Shown here: positions 42,915 to 56,000 of the stretch, in pieces
How the letters are laid out: every line of letters starts with the position of its first letter
Numbering within the stretch: the stretch's first letter is position 1
NCBI RefSeq assembly: GCF_910592395.1
Contig: NC_088313.1
Span: 11,510,937-11,574,936, forward strand
DNA length: 64,000 nucleotides
Direction: 5' to 3'
Source of the DNA: Lineus longissimus
Lineage: Eukaryota; Nemertea; Pilidiophora; Heteronemertea; Lineidae
Translations under genes and position numbers: made by a program
Notes under the pieces: model-generated
Databases searched by the model: none
What the model saw: only the letters and a program-made list of their open reading frames with translations
Told to the model about the DNA's origin: nothing

Positions 42915-45900
42915 CACCGTGATATAGAATGGCGCGGAAAGTTCGTAATGCGGTGCGTTCGTATGCACTGTCATCACACAAATATTCAAACCAGAGTGAC
43001 AAATAGCTCTTTTATGCGACATTTTAATAGCGAATATATCGGGGGTCGCGAAAAATCATGCTTGCGTTCCGACTGACGTTCAATATATGACAGGCCCGTG
43101 CCACTGATCACGTGCGTACGAAAATTACTCGACGTGTATTTAATTGGAGTATATATGCACCTCTCTCTGCCCCAGAAACATGGCCTCGTTAGACAGGTGT
43201 TCGACCTAATTGCTTTTATCACCATATGCAGTCGTCATAACCATGTTGGAAGAACACCATGTTTTAATCATCTAATTGGGGAAAAGGTAAAAAGGTAAAA
43301 AGGTAACGGCAGAAAAGGCCCTGTAAAACTAGCTACAAATCCTTGAGAGCAATAATGTAATCGAGCCGTAAAAATCCTACTGGAAAAGGTACACAATGTA
43401 TCATGCCTCTTTCGACACATTAACTTTTGAGCTTGCTGACATCATTGATTGGGAAGCCAAGCAGTTCTATCGGCACAAAAACTCCCTTTGTCACGGTTGA
43501 TAAATCTATACTTCATGTATATGTAAGTGCTAGAAAATATTCCTTGTACTTGCATAAACAATGTCGATGTAGGGACACATATCGGTGATTTGTACAAGTA
43601 ATTCAGGCTCATATATCTTCTGCTTATAGTCTCCCTTTAACAAAATGGCGGATATTGTTATTTATTTGGCATACAGTGCCAATTTGTATGCATTCTCTAA
43701 TTTAAGCTACGGTACCGTAATTTCGTTATGACCCTAACTGGCCAAATTGAGTAAACTTTAAAGTGTCACAAAATGATTGTGCTAAGAGCGTGTCGAACGA
43801 TTTCCTCAGCTAGATTTTTAGCTTCAAAGTTCTCCTCACGCTTTGGTAGAAGTAAGCCGTCTACCCGAAGAGAATGATACATTTCTAAGCAATGTTAAAA
43901 GCAATTTATGATATGTATAAGCATAACTACCAGCTGTAAGAAATATTCGAACATCGTCGAAAAAAGGTGAATTTAACATAAGGTTATGTGATTATCAGAT
44001 TTATAGAGATGAAAATGCCTAGAAAGTGTAACTTTTCCTATAAATCCCTAAAAAACGGACAGGCATTTTTGATCAGCCAAAAGGGCCAACTTTATGGACC
44101 CCCTTACATCCTGCAAAAAATACTGGATCTCCGGTAGTGGGCATTCTACAAATTTGACTGCTAAAATATTCACTTGCGTTGGGCACTCGCGATCGACTTC
44201 TAGGGGAAATCAACCTTTTCTGGATTCAGGTATCAATTCATTTTGTTCTTGTTGCAGATTAGCCCTGTTGTCTATAAATATATTATTTCTCTATCAGTAC
44301 GAAGAAAATTATACAATGCATGTTGAGACTAGTTACTGCTTTTTAAAATTGAGATAGTCATTAATATATCATGTATCAATCTGGTTGGCAATACGGCCCC
44401 TTGTTCTATTTGGGTAGCGTTTTTGGTCCACCCGATATAATTATACTAATCATTGTCAATGAGACCAGGTGCAAGCTCAAAAGACGATTTAAAAACAAAA
44501 TGCAGATCAGTAGACATGGTTATATTCAAACCACAAATTTAATTCTGCATCTGTATGCCTGCGTGCATAAACAATTGCCCATCAACCAGGGCATATACAA
44601 TTACCGATATCCAGGTACCAACATTCAATTTTAAAACACCAGCAAAACAATCAAGAGTTCCACGCACACTTCTTTATTATTTCTGCTGTCTTATGTTTCT
44701 GGATTTAGTTGGTGGAATTTAGTCTGGATAATGGTAGGTGGATTTACTTGAATGTCATGTTAGATTTAGATATACAAAAGCGCATGCTTGTGCAGCGTAA
44801 ATCTTGTGCATTTGCTTGTGCATTGCCAATCACACATGCTTTACCCAGGGCAGTTCGCTGCATTACAGGGTGTGTGAAAACTGAGCAATGAAGGATTGAT
44901 CTGCGATCTAGTGCTCTAAAGGCTGACACCAGTCGCGTGACATAATTATCATGCTTGTATGTAATACACACAATAACATCATGTGGGTTTTGAACTTTTA
45001 ATTGCTCCAATAAATGGCATTGTGGGTCATCCCAATCCAAGCACGATTGCATGCCCAGTGATACAGAATGCCAGCAAATTGAAGAAGTTATCAGAGTATA
45101 TTGGTCCACGTATCTAATGAATGTTCTCATTATTTCATGTGATATCAAGAGCCTCAGCTAATGTTGCGCTTTTCGGACACACCCTGTAGTATGAAGTGAA
45201 CTCACATGCAGATGATATCTGCAAAAGTTGGGCCATAGAAAGTGCTATAAGGTTGATTTATTCTCACAATAGTGCTAGCCATTACAAATTGTGCCACCAT
45301 AAAGACCAGTGGGTTTTAGAATTTACTTGGAAAACATTGTATTAGATGAAATCTATTCGGTGATCGCCCGTTATAAATAGTGATCACTTGAGACCAGGTA
45401 AGCATATACACGACTTTGTTACTGTGGCATGATAGACTACACCACATGGCCCGTTAGCACGTATGGACATTAACCCATTTCTTGAAGGGTGTGTGAAACA
45501 GCTTATTGCAAGTCAAGTTCATCAAGTTTGATCAGAATTTGGCTCCAGATTATGCAAGTTAGAAACTGATATATACCAGCAGTGTCCTATCATAGGTCTA
45601 AGATTCCGATGGCTGAGGTTTTTGGTTACGACCTTACTTTAGAATACGATCGTCACCCATAATCTAATATTGTACAGATGGTACATATTGTACATAAGAA
45701 CTAAATAGAGATCGAAACTGTAGTATGAGACACCATGCATTGTAGTATTGTTTCATCAGGTTATGCCCAGAGGGCGCTGTGAATTAGAGACTGTGAATAA
45801 ACACGTTACGTTTATATCCGCGTCGTTCATGATCATTTATACTCTCCTCAACATGGTGTCATTCATCATCATCATCATAATCATCATCATCATATATAGC

Positions 45901-46289
45901 GGAATCGTAACCATTTATTGATTTTTTTCCGCAAAAAGTTCAACTAGATAAGTGCCCGCGGGTGCTTCAGTTACTGCGCGAACTTAAAGAAAGTCTATAT
46001 TCAACTGTTTTAATTGTTTTTGTGATATTCCATAATGAAAACTTGACTTAACGGCCAACTAAACTGGTGCAGAAGCATGAACATCGTAGCCATGATTAAC
46101 ATCATCCTCAAGAATAACTTATATACCACCACTGGAAGGCACAGCTGACATGCTATGTACTAACTGGGCAATGTTGAAATTTACCATGCTGTCACATCTG
46201 TGGTTACAATAATGTTATCAAAGCGAAACGAACATGACTCATGCTTATACGATATAGATACTATTGAAATCTAGATGTATCTGTATTGA
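42915..46289. other. Intergenic, one MITE, no gene recognised
   Basis: Apart from the MITE at 44866 nothing is recognised. CAT trinucleotide repeats lie at about 45866-45896. Around 45740-45830 an AATAAA motif follows a GC-richer stretch that might be a solo LTR, but no partner was found. Confidence 0.35.
44866..45186. mobile_element. Small TA-flanked MITE (CAGGGTGTGT ends)
   Basis: Ends CAGGGTGTGTGAAAA and TTTTCGGACACACCCTG are flanked by TA at 44864-44865 and 45187-45188. It is 321 bp. The first bases match the end of the mariner element at 41938, so it may be moved by a related transposase. Confidence 0.8.
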
Positions 46290-49060
46290 AATATTTATCA
46301 AGCCTCCTTTTGAAAGTGTCTACGTTTGGCGCGTCCACCTCGTCATTTGGCAGAGCATTCCAGTCCATGACAATTCTTGCGAAGAAAGAATTTATAGCCA
46401 CAGGTTTGATATAGAGTTTAAATTTATGACCACGTGTCACGCGCTCTCGTAGAGTGTAAGAACCTCGTTAGAATTGAGTCATTTGACCTACATAAAGAGT
46501 GCATAACGATTAGGTCACCTCTTCTTCGACGATCTCTCAATAGTGAGAACAGATTTAAAGATTTGTGTATGTCTGAATAAGACATGTGGTATAAGCCGTG
46601 TATATGTTTTGTGAATTTTTTCTGAACACTTTCAAGTGTTTGTATGTCTTTGATTTTATGGGGGCCAGGTCGGTGCTGCGTATTTTAAAATTGGCAAACC
46701 ATAGCGCAGAAGAGAATTTTCCAACAGTCTTGCGTAATTTGTCATCGTCCTCTTCATAGTGAAACATATCCTGGTGGCCTTACCGGTGATTCATTCAATA
46801 TGATTGACAGGCAAGGAGGATACCGCGGTGACGTCACATCACGTGATCCCGACCCATATTAGTGATCGCTATGGCCAATCAGATTCAGTCTACTGACAGC
46901 ACCAGCACTGAACACATCTCCACGTCTCACTGTCTGGTGCGCTCCTGTACACAAAAACACCAATAGACATGAAATATTGCAATACCTAGTATGGATTCTT
47001 CCTGTGTAGAATAAAATTTACAGAGCAGATTAACTTCCACGAATAAAAAAGACGTTTGGCGTGGCCAAAGTGCGGAAATAATGGGAAATAATGTCTCCGC
47101 TAAAATACACTACGAAATACACTAGGCAATGCACTACGCGATACACGGTAGAGATGCAGTTGAGTTTGTTATTGTTTTGACTTAGAAGCCCGCCCATATC
47201 ATAATATATTCATGTATTCATGAAGTATGAACTCATTTCTGTCCCATACAACTCTAAGAACAGTCAATTTCTCCTTAAATCATCACCGAAACCGCGATAT
47301 CCGCAGGAAGATTTCGTTCTAGTGTCCGAAAATGCATGATCTTACAGGGGCGCTAACTCGACAACTAGAGGGGATCTATGGGGATCTATGCGAGTTTTAG
47401 GTATTACAGGTCTCGAACTTGTAAAATCTGTAAACATGCCTCCAAATCCCATTATGATAATGAAGAGATTGCCCCATATCTGGGAGACTGTTTTGAAACC
47501 ATCGCTAATTTTGGAAGATCGGTGCCGGCTATTTGGTTTAAAAAACCCTATTTTTCACCATCAAAACAGCACTTTTCATTATTCAAATGATAGCTTATTG
47601 TCTGAAGACTTATTTCATAGCAGAAAAGTACTAACAACTCTGATTTGATGCGAAAAATCTAACTTTTTTGATGACTTGATTTTCCCTTGGCCGTGGATCG
47701 AGTTTGTTTACAATATGCAGCGCCATCTTGGAAAAGCCGTGACGTCACCGCGGTATCCTCCTTGATTGACAGGATCTAAGTGCGACTGGTTTAATCCCAA
47801 TTAGCAACAGTTGACATTTTGCCGGGTTAAAGTAGTAGTGCCTTGCACTAATCTCGATTTTTATTTTTCGGTAAAGCTTAACGTCGTCTGCAAATAAGAG
47901 AATGTCACTCATGATACTTTCTGTAACGTCATTGATGAATATAATAATAAGTGTCCGGTCTATGACGCTGCCCCGAGGCACACCTCTAGTTACCTCTTTC
48001 TCACTCGAAAGACAACTATTTATCCTCGTTTGTTGAGTTTTACCCTTCAAGCAGTTATCAATCCAAATTTGAAATTGGTCAGATATCCGTATTCTCCTTA
48101 ATTTGTCTGCCGCCTTGCTATGTGAGACGCAATCAAAAGTTTTCTGAAAATCGAGGTACAGCACATCTATTGCTCGGGTCCAATCATCAACGCGTTTTAA
48201 TATTGTCACGGTGCTTTTCCCCTGAACGAAACCGTATCGTTTTTCATTTATGATACTATTGCTAACCAAATATGACATCATATGACCTTGACCTTCAACT
48301 CTTTTCTCTAACAATTTGCAAATAACAGAGGTCAAACTGACTAGTCCGTATAGTTCTTCACATTCATCTTATTGGCCTTTTTATGTGTTGGGCACACATG
48401 CGCTTCCTTCCATGCACTAGGGACAATACTCGACTCCAGAAATTTGCGAAAGAGCACAGTAAGCGGAAGTGCAAGTTCGTCAGCTAGCTCATTAAGCACT
48501 TTGGGGTGAACCTTGTCCGGCCCGGGGTTTTTATCCTCTCCAAGGGACTTGAGAAGGTTGAGAACCATTTCTTCCTCTATATTATTTGATTATGCATTAT
48601 ATGCTGCGGTTCGAAATTATTTACATTATCTTGATTCTGAGGGACCGCATCATCTTTCATGAAAACACTGGATAAAAAGGAATTAAGGCTTTCGCTTTTG
48701 CTTTATCCTCCTTTAGAATGTTATTGTCCACTTACAGATCCGGAATCCTCTCTCTCTTTTGACACTTCTTTTTGGCGTACGCCCATTATCTTTTCGGTTG
48801 TCTTCTTACATCTAATGCAACTCTAAGCTCATATAACATTACTGCTTCCCTTGTTTCCCTCCTACCTTCACGTCTAGCGTATTGATATGCCACGAAGTCA
48901 TGCACCTCCCTATAATTTAGGTATCTTGTATACCTCCCGCTTTTTCTTTACTTTCTTCAGTGCTGCAGGGTTTGTCCAGGGTGGCTTTCTCTTCGTCCTT
49001 GTTTGTGGTTTATTACTTCCTGCTACCGGGACATTACTATATCTTCACCCCATTCTATAA
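46290..49060 (-). pseudogene. CR1-like LINE, broken, with MITE insertion
   Basis: On the minus strand: pre-RT motif KPPWTNPAALKKVKKKREVY (about 48930-49000), then LGEDKNPGPDKVHPKVLNEL (48490-48560) and WKEAHVCPTHKK. After a frame break come GFVQGKSTV, VLYLDFQKTFDCVSH, EVTRGVPRGSVI, and LLFADDVKLYRK with the catalytic Asp pair at about 47880-47900. The MITE at 46812-47764 follows. Below it the C-terminal part resumes (FARIVMDWNALPND and VDAPNVDTFKRRLDKYF in the region 46290-46420). Multiple frameshifts and stops are present. The endonuclease domain is not seen. ORF2 of such elements nicks target DNA and copies its own RNA in place. Confidence 0.8.
46812..47764. mobile_element. Mutator-type MITE, copy 2
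   Basis: The inverted ends are the same as copy 1 (38281-39222), with ATTGACAGG duplicated at 46803-46811 and 47765-47773. It is 953 bp and inserted in the LINE, in inverse orientation to copy 1. Confidence 0.9.
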
Positions 49061-49474
49061 GAATGATCTAACGTGCTCCCATGCCTGATCTACATCTAAA
49101 CTTTTAATTGCCTCTGGAATATTTTTGAAGCGACAAAGTTTCTGAAGCGACCAAAGTCTGCTTTCGGATACGATTGTGTAGCTGGTCCTTCATCACTGCT
49201 CGACTTACATTCGCGGGATCAAGATGAAGAAAGCATCAATAGAACAGGTTGAACTTTTTCTCGGTTCTATTCCGATCAAAAACAGATGACAAAAGTCCGG
49301 GCCGAAAGCTAGCGGAACGTTTCGACGCAGCGTACTTCAAGTGACCCTGATCTCGTGTCTACGAAGGCCGGTACGTTTCATGTGAAACTGTAGGCGGAAT
49401 TCGGAGATTCTTAGTTGAGAATCTAAGGAACCTGACACTTGAAGGAGTTATTAGGCGAGAAATAAAGTATAACC

Positions 49475-49561
49475 ATGGTAACCACAATGCCGTATCAGGT
49501 GCAACCACCAGAGACGTTTCACTTCAAACCAGAGGAGTGGCCTAAATGGAAAGTGTTGTAA
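49475..49561 (+). pseudogene. Ty3/Gypsy gag, first 28 codons
   Basis: ATG at 49475 opens MVTTMPYQVQPPETFHFKP then EEWPKWKVL and a stop. The PPE.F.F.PEEWPKW motif is the usual N-terminus of a Gypsy gag group in invertebrates. The 250 bp before it could be LTR or leader. The rest is missing. It ends about 530 bp before the first recognised TMEM272-like exon. Confidence 0.65.
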
Positions 49562-50092
49562 ATTATCTGTGATTATATTACATAGTTAAGGGGCTAAAAA
49601 CAAAAAAATCTTCTTCCGAAAAAGTTACCTTTTGGGCAGTTTTGTATTTCAATGATTCATTTTCATTAAACTCCTCTCCAAACGGGCTGATACAACGATT
49701 TGTTTGTGATGGCGTATTCATCGCATGGCCTTCCTCAGTATGAACATAATTTGTCTCCTAACCTCATCTAGAATCCGTTTTTTATTTCTAATCGTTTTCC
49801 CCACCTTTCCCCCTTCTCTATCTTTTCCCCAAGTGGGACATGCGGATCCTAATTGTGTCGCATATGACTTATGTTATTTATACTGAGTTTGTTGGCACTA
49901 CCAAGTTTTGTGATTAATGTCATCTTTGCCAAATTATATCAGACCGGTATCACTACTAGTACTGTTTATTTGAGTTGAAGAATGTACATGTACATAGCTT
50001 ATTATTTGTAATTGGGGCTTTCATACGTCACATAAAATGTATGAGCAGGACATGTACAGTGCTTTTCCAACTCGTTTGTCTACTTTTTCCAG

Positions 50093-53000
50093 GGTGATCA
50101 AGAACACGGTGAGACAACCTATAAGGATGATGTGCCACCGCCTAGTTACAGTCAACAACAAGGTAGGGTATAGATGAGTAATTTATTATTTAACCTCTGT
50201 GAATCCTAATTCACCAACGTCTTGTTCTTCTGGTCAAAATATTTATGATATGTCAAAGCCTAGGTTTAGGCCCACCCAAAGTGGTTGGTAGACAATACAC
50301 CCATACATGTATAAATTACGTGGCTCAAAACAAACAGACCAAATAAGTCATGAAATGTGTGATTAATGTAATAAACATTTTGCACGCCCCTAGGTATTGC
50401 TATAGCATTTATGAAAGTGTGGGTAATTTAAAGAAACAAGGCATCCTTTTTCTCTTGTTGTGAGAAAAACAAGGAAAGACATAGCCGAAAAATATCAGAA
50501 CGTGTGTAAATGTTTGTCCTTCGAAATTTCTGCCAGTTGGGTTAGAATGTAATGTCCCCGATTATCAGTGGGCCTAAATTACCATGTTTGCTGTTGATAT
50601 ACATGTAGTTGGCAGAGAGACTATTGGTTCTATGTGTACTAAATTTGCGGAAGAATATCTACTAACATCTGACTGGCTCGCTTATGACGTTATCACGGAA
50701 CAAATCCCCCTCATCAGAAATGTCGGTCTAAAACACATTTTTTTTCCTTCAAATTTAGTACTCGTTTACTCAAAGCAATACTAAATCAAAATTATGCACT
50801 GACAGAAACTTAATTTAACATTAAAGACACAAACTTTCTTCGTTATCCCTATCCAATATTTGAAACGTAACAATCAAACAATGTGTCGATGACAGCCTCC
50901 TATGTCAGCCAAGACGATCAGTGATCTAATCTTTCTAAAATTTGTCAGAAATTAACATGGGTATAAGGCAGATGTTTTGCAGTATTAAAGTTTATTTTAT
51001 CCACATCACTGTTGGCTGAGGACGTGAAAGACTGAATTTGAGTGACTGCCTACATAAATGACATACAGTATATGAAAGTAAACATCAAATTTCTTTCTCA
51101 GTCAAGGCCTGATTCAGTTTTTCTACACGGGTTACAAGATTCTTGATCTTGTTAGATTTTCAGATATGAAGTTCACCCCGAATCTTTCAAGCATCTCATA
51201 TTAACGAACGTTCATATAAGATATTTAATCTTCCATTGGTAAATGTCATTACATGTACCTTTTAAACTATAAAGATCGATGCGGTATTTTTTAGGCCACC
51301 CGACGCGATATAATCAAATTGCGCAGAAGAACACCCTGTTTTTTTTTAAAAAGAGAATACGTTATTATTCGTTCCTTAGGTGGCCTCATCGCCCAACTGA
51401 AGGCTGCCAAAACTGAATCCAAAGGGACTGCAGAGTGTTGCTGTAAGACAATTACTATTGTCCTTGGCTCAAGTAAGTAAAATACACCAGTACAAGTAAA
51501 ATACAATAGTAGGTCCCAAGAAGTCTTATTGTAAGCTGAATAAATGAACAAACTACTTTGCTTGAGACGTACGACACAACATCGACATTTGACTACTTGA
51601 TGCAGTGCATCGTTTTGGTATATAGTCCCGAAATCGGATAGTAAAAGAGTGGGTTTCGCATTCCCGATCGATCGAGATCCAGCACTGACCGATGTTTTTC
51701 AACCTTGAACAATGTTTTTAATGTATCGACATTCTGTTTGGCAAAGAGGCGTGCAGTACAACAAGTAGATCACACCGTCTCAACATGCCAAAACTTTTAC
51801 TGTTTCTGGCCAAATATAAAGAAGGGGTGCATTTATGGCAAGCCAAAGCGGAATTTATTCAAGACTTTAGAATTACCATTCAAGAAGTTAAATATAAGTT
51901 CAAGAAGGAAATATATGTTCAAGACTAAAATATGTTCAACCTTGAATCAAATGTTTTCAACCTTGAATAAAATATGTTCAACCTTGAATAAAATATGTTC
52001 AACCTTGAATAAAATATGTCCAACCTTGAACAAAATATATTCAAGACTCACGTGACCATATTCAAGACGCACGTGACCACAAAATTGATGACGTAGTTGC
52101 TCATGTTTTGATGCTTTACGGACTTTCCCGAACCCGCGTCCGGACTTTCCCGAACCCATGGTACTTGTGATGCGTTTCGGAGCTCGAATTGTTCGCACGA
52201 GGTTTTGACACATGGTTGTACACGTACCTAGCCGCCTACACCTGACATGTACTGTAATCCTACACATCATGACATGGATGCCGAGTGAATGTCAGAGTCG
52301 ATACATGTTTCACAGACATATCAGGCAAATTATAGGTTCAAAATGCGCAATGCCTCTCACCTTTCATTCTTAAGGCCGACACCACTGTATCGGATTCTCG
52401 TTGTCTTTTGACATGTTTGAGTGTTTAGGCTATACAGGCGATCAATCATGTCGTGAAACAGAACGCATCAGAAGTACCACAGATTCTACGCTCTACGTCA
52501 TCAATTTTGTGGTCACGTGCGTCTTGAATATGGTCACGTGAGTCTTGAATATATTTTGTTCAAGGTTGAATATATTTTGTTCAAGGTTGGACATATTTTA
52601 TTCAAGGTTGAACATATTTTATTCAAGGTTGAACATATTTTTATTCAAGGTTGAAAACATTTGATTCAAGGTTGAACATATTTTAGTCTTGAACATATAT
52701 TTCCTTCTTGAACTTATATTTAACTTCTTGAATGGTAATTCTAAAGTCTTGAATAAATTCCGCTTTGGCTTGCCATATGCATTTTCTGCCGAATTAGATA
52801 ATTAGCCATTATCTGTTCGCGATTGCATGTGCCACCGGGTTCCTTAGCTTGATTCTCTGGAATCCTTCTTCGAGAATTGAATTAACAGGATGACCTGCCC
52901 TATAAAACTAACTACGTCATACAAAAACGTTGTCCGATCATCCTCCGTGAATTGGTTCTCTGAACGGGACAGCCAACCTCGCTATTATGTTGTGGTATGT

Positions 53001-56000
53001 GGTTAGAAATGTGGTAGGAAATCAATGTGATCCCCCTCCCCACTCCCTCCTCTGCAGGCTAGTTGTACACTTTGGTTTTGTGTGTAACTTCCCTGTTAAT
53101 GTGCTCCCATCCCCTATTCTTAGATTTATAGTGCAACGGAGATCGCATGGCAGGTGAAACTGTGATTGCTAGCTGCGCTGTGCCTTATTGTTTTAATAAT
53201 TTTGTGGAACATGGGCGGCATAAAGTGGCCTAAACAATGTATTTGCATTCATTTAACAGCAAACTGTAGCGCCAAGTTGTCTTTCTGAGATCGCGCCTTG
53301 GCGTCAGTGGAGATGGCTGAAACATGGCATGTAGTTGCTTTGGGCATTATGCCCAGACGTATTTTTTCCATTACGTTATACAGCTCCTCAAAGATAAAAC
53401 CATTCGTACAGCTCTAAAATGCCTTTTTAAGCCGTACGAATTATTAAGATTTTGTCTTATGATCAGTAGCGGAAGAAAGAAAGTACGTTTCGCTTTGGGA
53501 AACGAGACACTTCGCCTACAAACATGACAAATGAATTTTTCTAACAAATCGCTTTTTTAGAATTTAAAATTGCTGAAAAAATTATGAGTTTATGACTATC
53601 TACATGTAGTTTGACCATGTAGTGTTAGTCATATCGCGCGCTGGATGTCCATTATTTGATCTAACCCGCCAATTGTCCGAGAGCTGGTACTTCATTGTAG
53701 TGCTCGACTATCTGTTCAGGGATTGGGCTCACGGACCATAGGCCCAATCTTAGGAGGACTTAAATTGTTCGAATTTGGTTCTAAGGTGGGCCTGTAAACG
53801 TAATGTCGTTTTCGCGGTTTGAATTATTCTCTGGTCTCGATCTTCAGGCTGCAATCCTGAAAATCCCTTTTTTTACATTTTAAATCAAATTATTTGTTGT
53901 AGTTAAAGTTCAAAATTCCATCGCCCGACACTGTTGTTCGATGTAGGGGGTTTACATTTAATATGCTGGTTTATCCAAGTATTCTATATATGTGTACGTC
54001 TAATTTTGGCCGAATCGGACTCCAAATGACCGTAATCACACTTTTTTTGTTTTTGTGCATCGCAATCCGAAGCTCGTCGATTAAATCCCAGTTCCGGCGC
54101 AAATTTTTATGTAGGGGCATCTTATAAGGCTACATCACATAGCATCAAGTATTTTTATTTTACCTACTTTTCAAGGCCACAGGGGTCAACGTTTAAAATT
54201 CACTAAAGGAAACACGTTTCTTCACTATTTGACATTAGACTCATCAAAATGATACAGATTTAATTAGGCATCGCTACAATGTTGACAACGATTTAAACGT
54301 CAATATGACCTACACGTTTGTGGTGTAAATAGGTCAAGATAATAAAAACCGATTCTGGTCATATCACAAGAAAAATTCAATATGTGATCTTCGAAGTCGT
54401 TGTCATGTCATTGCCTAAAGGGGTACCCCTTTCGTGATTACTGGTGGTCTATAAAAATTGTAATGGAGTTATACAAAATGCCACAGCGCATTTATTGTGT
54501 ATACGAATTTGTTTTTATAATATTTGTAGATTTGTCGACACAGCAGCATTATTGAAATGTATTCAGTACCGATTCACACAACTTGAAAATTTCAAATTCA
54601 ATTACAAATTTCCAATATCTAACGAACAGTGTAGGCCTTTAATCTGAACATGCATAATATAGTGTTTGAACGACCTAATTTCCGTGGTCAGAGAGTAAAT
54701 ATTTTCAGTTACAGTAATAATATCCATAGTCATTTCACTGACTACAGGTGCGCACATTGCCCCTGGCCATTTCATTCGGTAAATAACAAGCCTTCGTTAG
54801 ATATGTAACACGGGCATATATGTATCTATGTTTTGCCACCACATTATTGATGTCAACAAAGAAAGATGGACTATATTGCTGAACGAAACTGTTATGTAAT
54901 ATATAACTTCGTGTATCAAATAAAAAGGGGTAGCTTAAAATTCTAAATATTGCTCAATCTTGAATACACTCCCCGGATGAGATCGAGAGCTTGATTCCAA
55001 TTATACTTAGCAATATCGCGTCGGTTGTTACCATGGTTACTAGCATGCGATTATTGAATTAACGGTTCATAAAGAAACCAGCACATGCAATAATCTTCCC
55101 AACTTATGCAGAGATGGTAGAAATAAGCGCAATTTGTACCCTGATTTAGTCATATGACTACAAAAACACTGTTTCTCTATTTATTCAAGACAGCTACACC
55201 AATACAAACCTACTAACATAGAAATATATACCAAGACATCAACGCCGAGTGCCATAGAACAAGAATTATTCGACGTTGAATTGGCCTGAGTTTTCAATTT
55301 TATTCTTGTCGTCTGCTAACGCTATGGTAACAATAGTGGACAGTGACTTGCTAGACTGTCCGAATCCCAACACTAGCAACGATAGTGACGATAGGGCATC
55401 CGCAACTAAACACATGTACTAAAATTGGCTACAAGAAACGTTTTAACATTTTAACTCACTTTTTTTCTCTAGTATGGTGCACCATCCTTACTGGCGTCAT
55501 GCTGGTCATTCCAATATCAATGATCGCAGTAGGTAAGCAAGATCGAATCTATATCAGTCGACCAGATCCCTGTAGTAGCTGACTTCTGACATGAGCACAC
55601 TTTCCATAGCAGATGAGGGAACGAGTTCGGTCGAGATCAATTGTATCAGTTTTAGCGTCCGGATATACATGATTTATGGAGGAAGCGGCAAAATTGAAAA
55701 TCCCATTCCTACTCTATTGACAGTAGTTATTTTAAACGTTCCAATCGGTCACACTTCTGAAAAGATTTCACGGTGGTCGCCGAAAATAATTTTAATCAAA
55801 AAGGCTCTTGTACTGATATTTGATATCGATCCTAAAAGAGAAAATGAGCGATATAGAAATAATCCTTAAACTACCAATTTTAGCAAATTTTGTGCAAACT
55901 GATAACCACTATAATGCACTGCACGAAGTAAATCGACCGACAAATTACGCCATTAATACTCCTATGGCGTATCCAATATTCAGTCAAACCATTATTATCA

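Noticed and set aside
51947-52270. 107-codon frame with repeated FKVEHIL
   Set aside because: It reads through the TTCAAC word array of foldback element 2.
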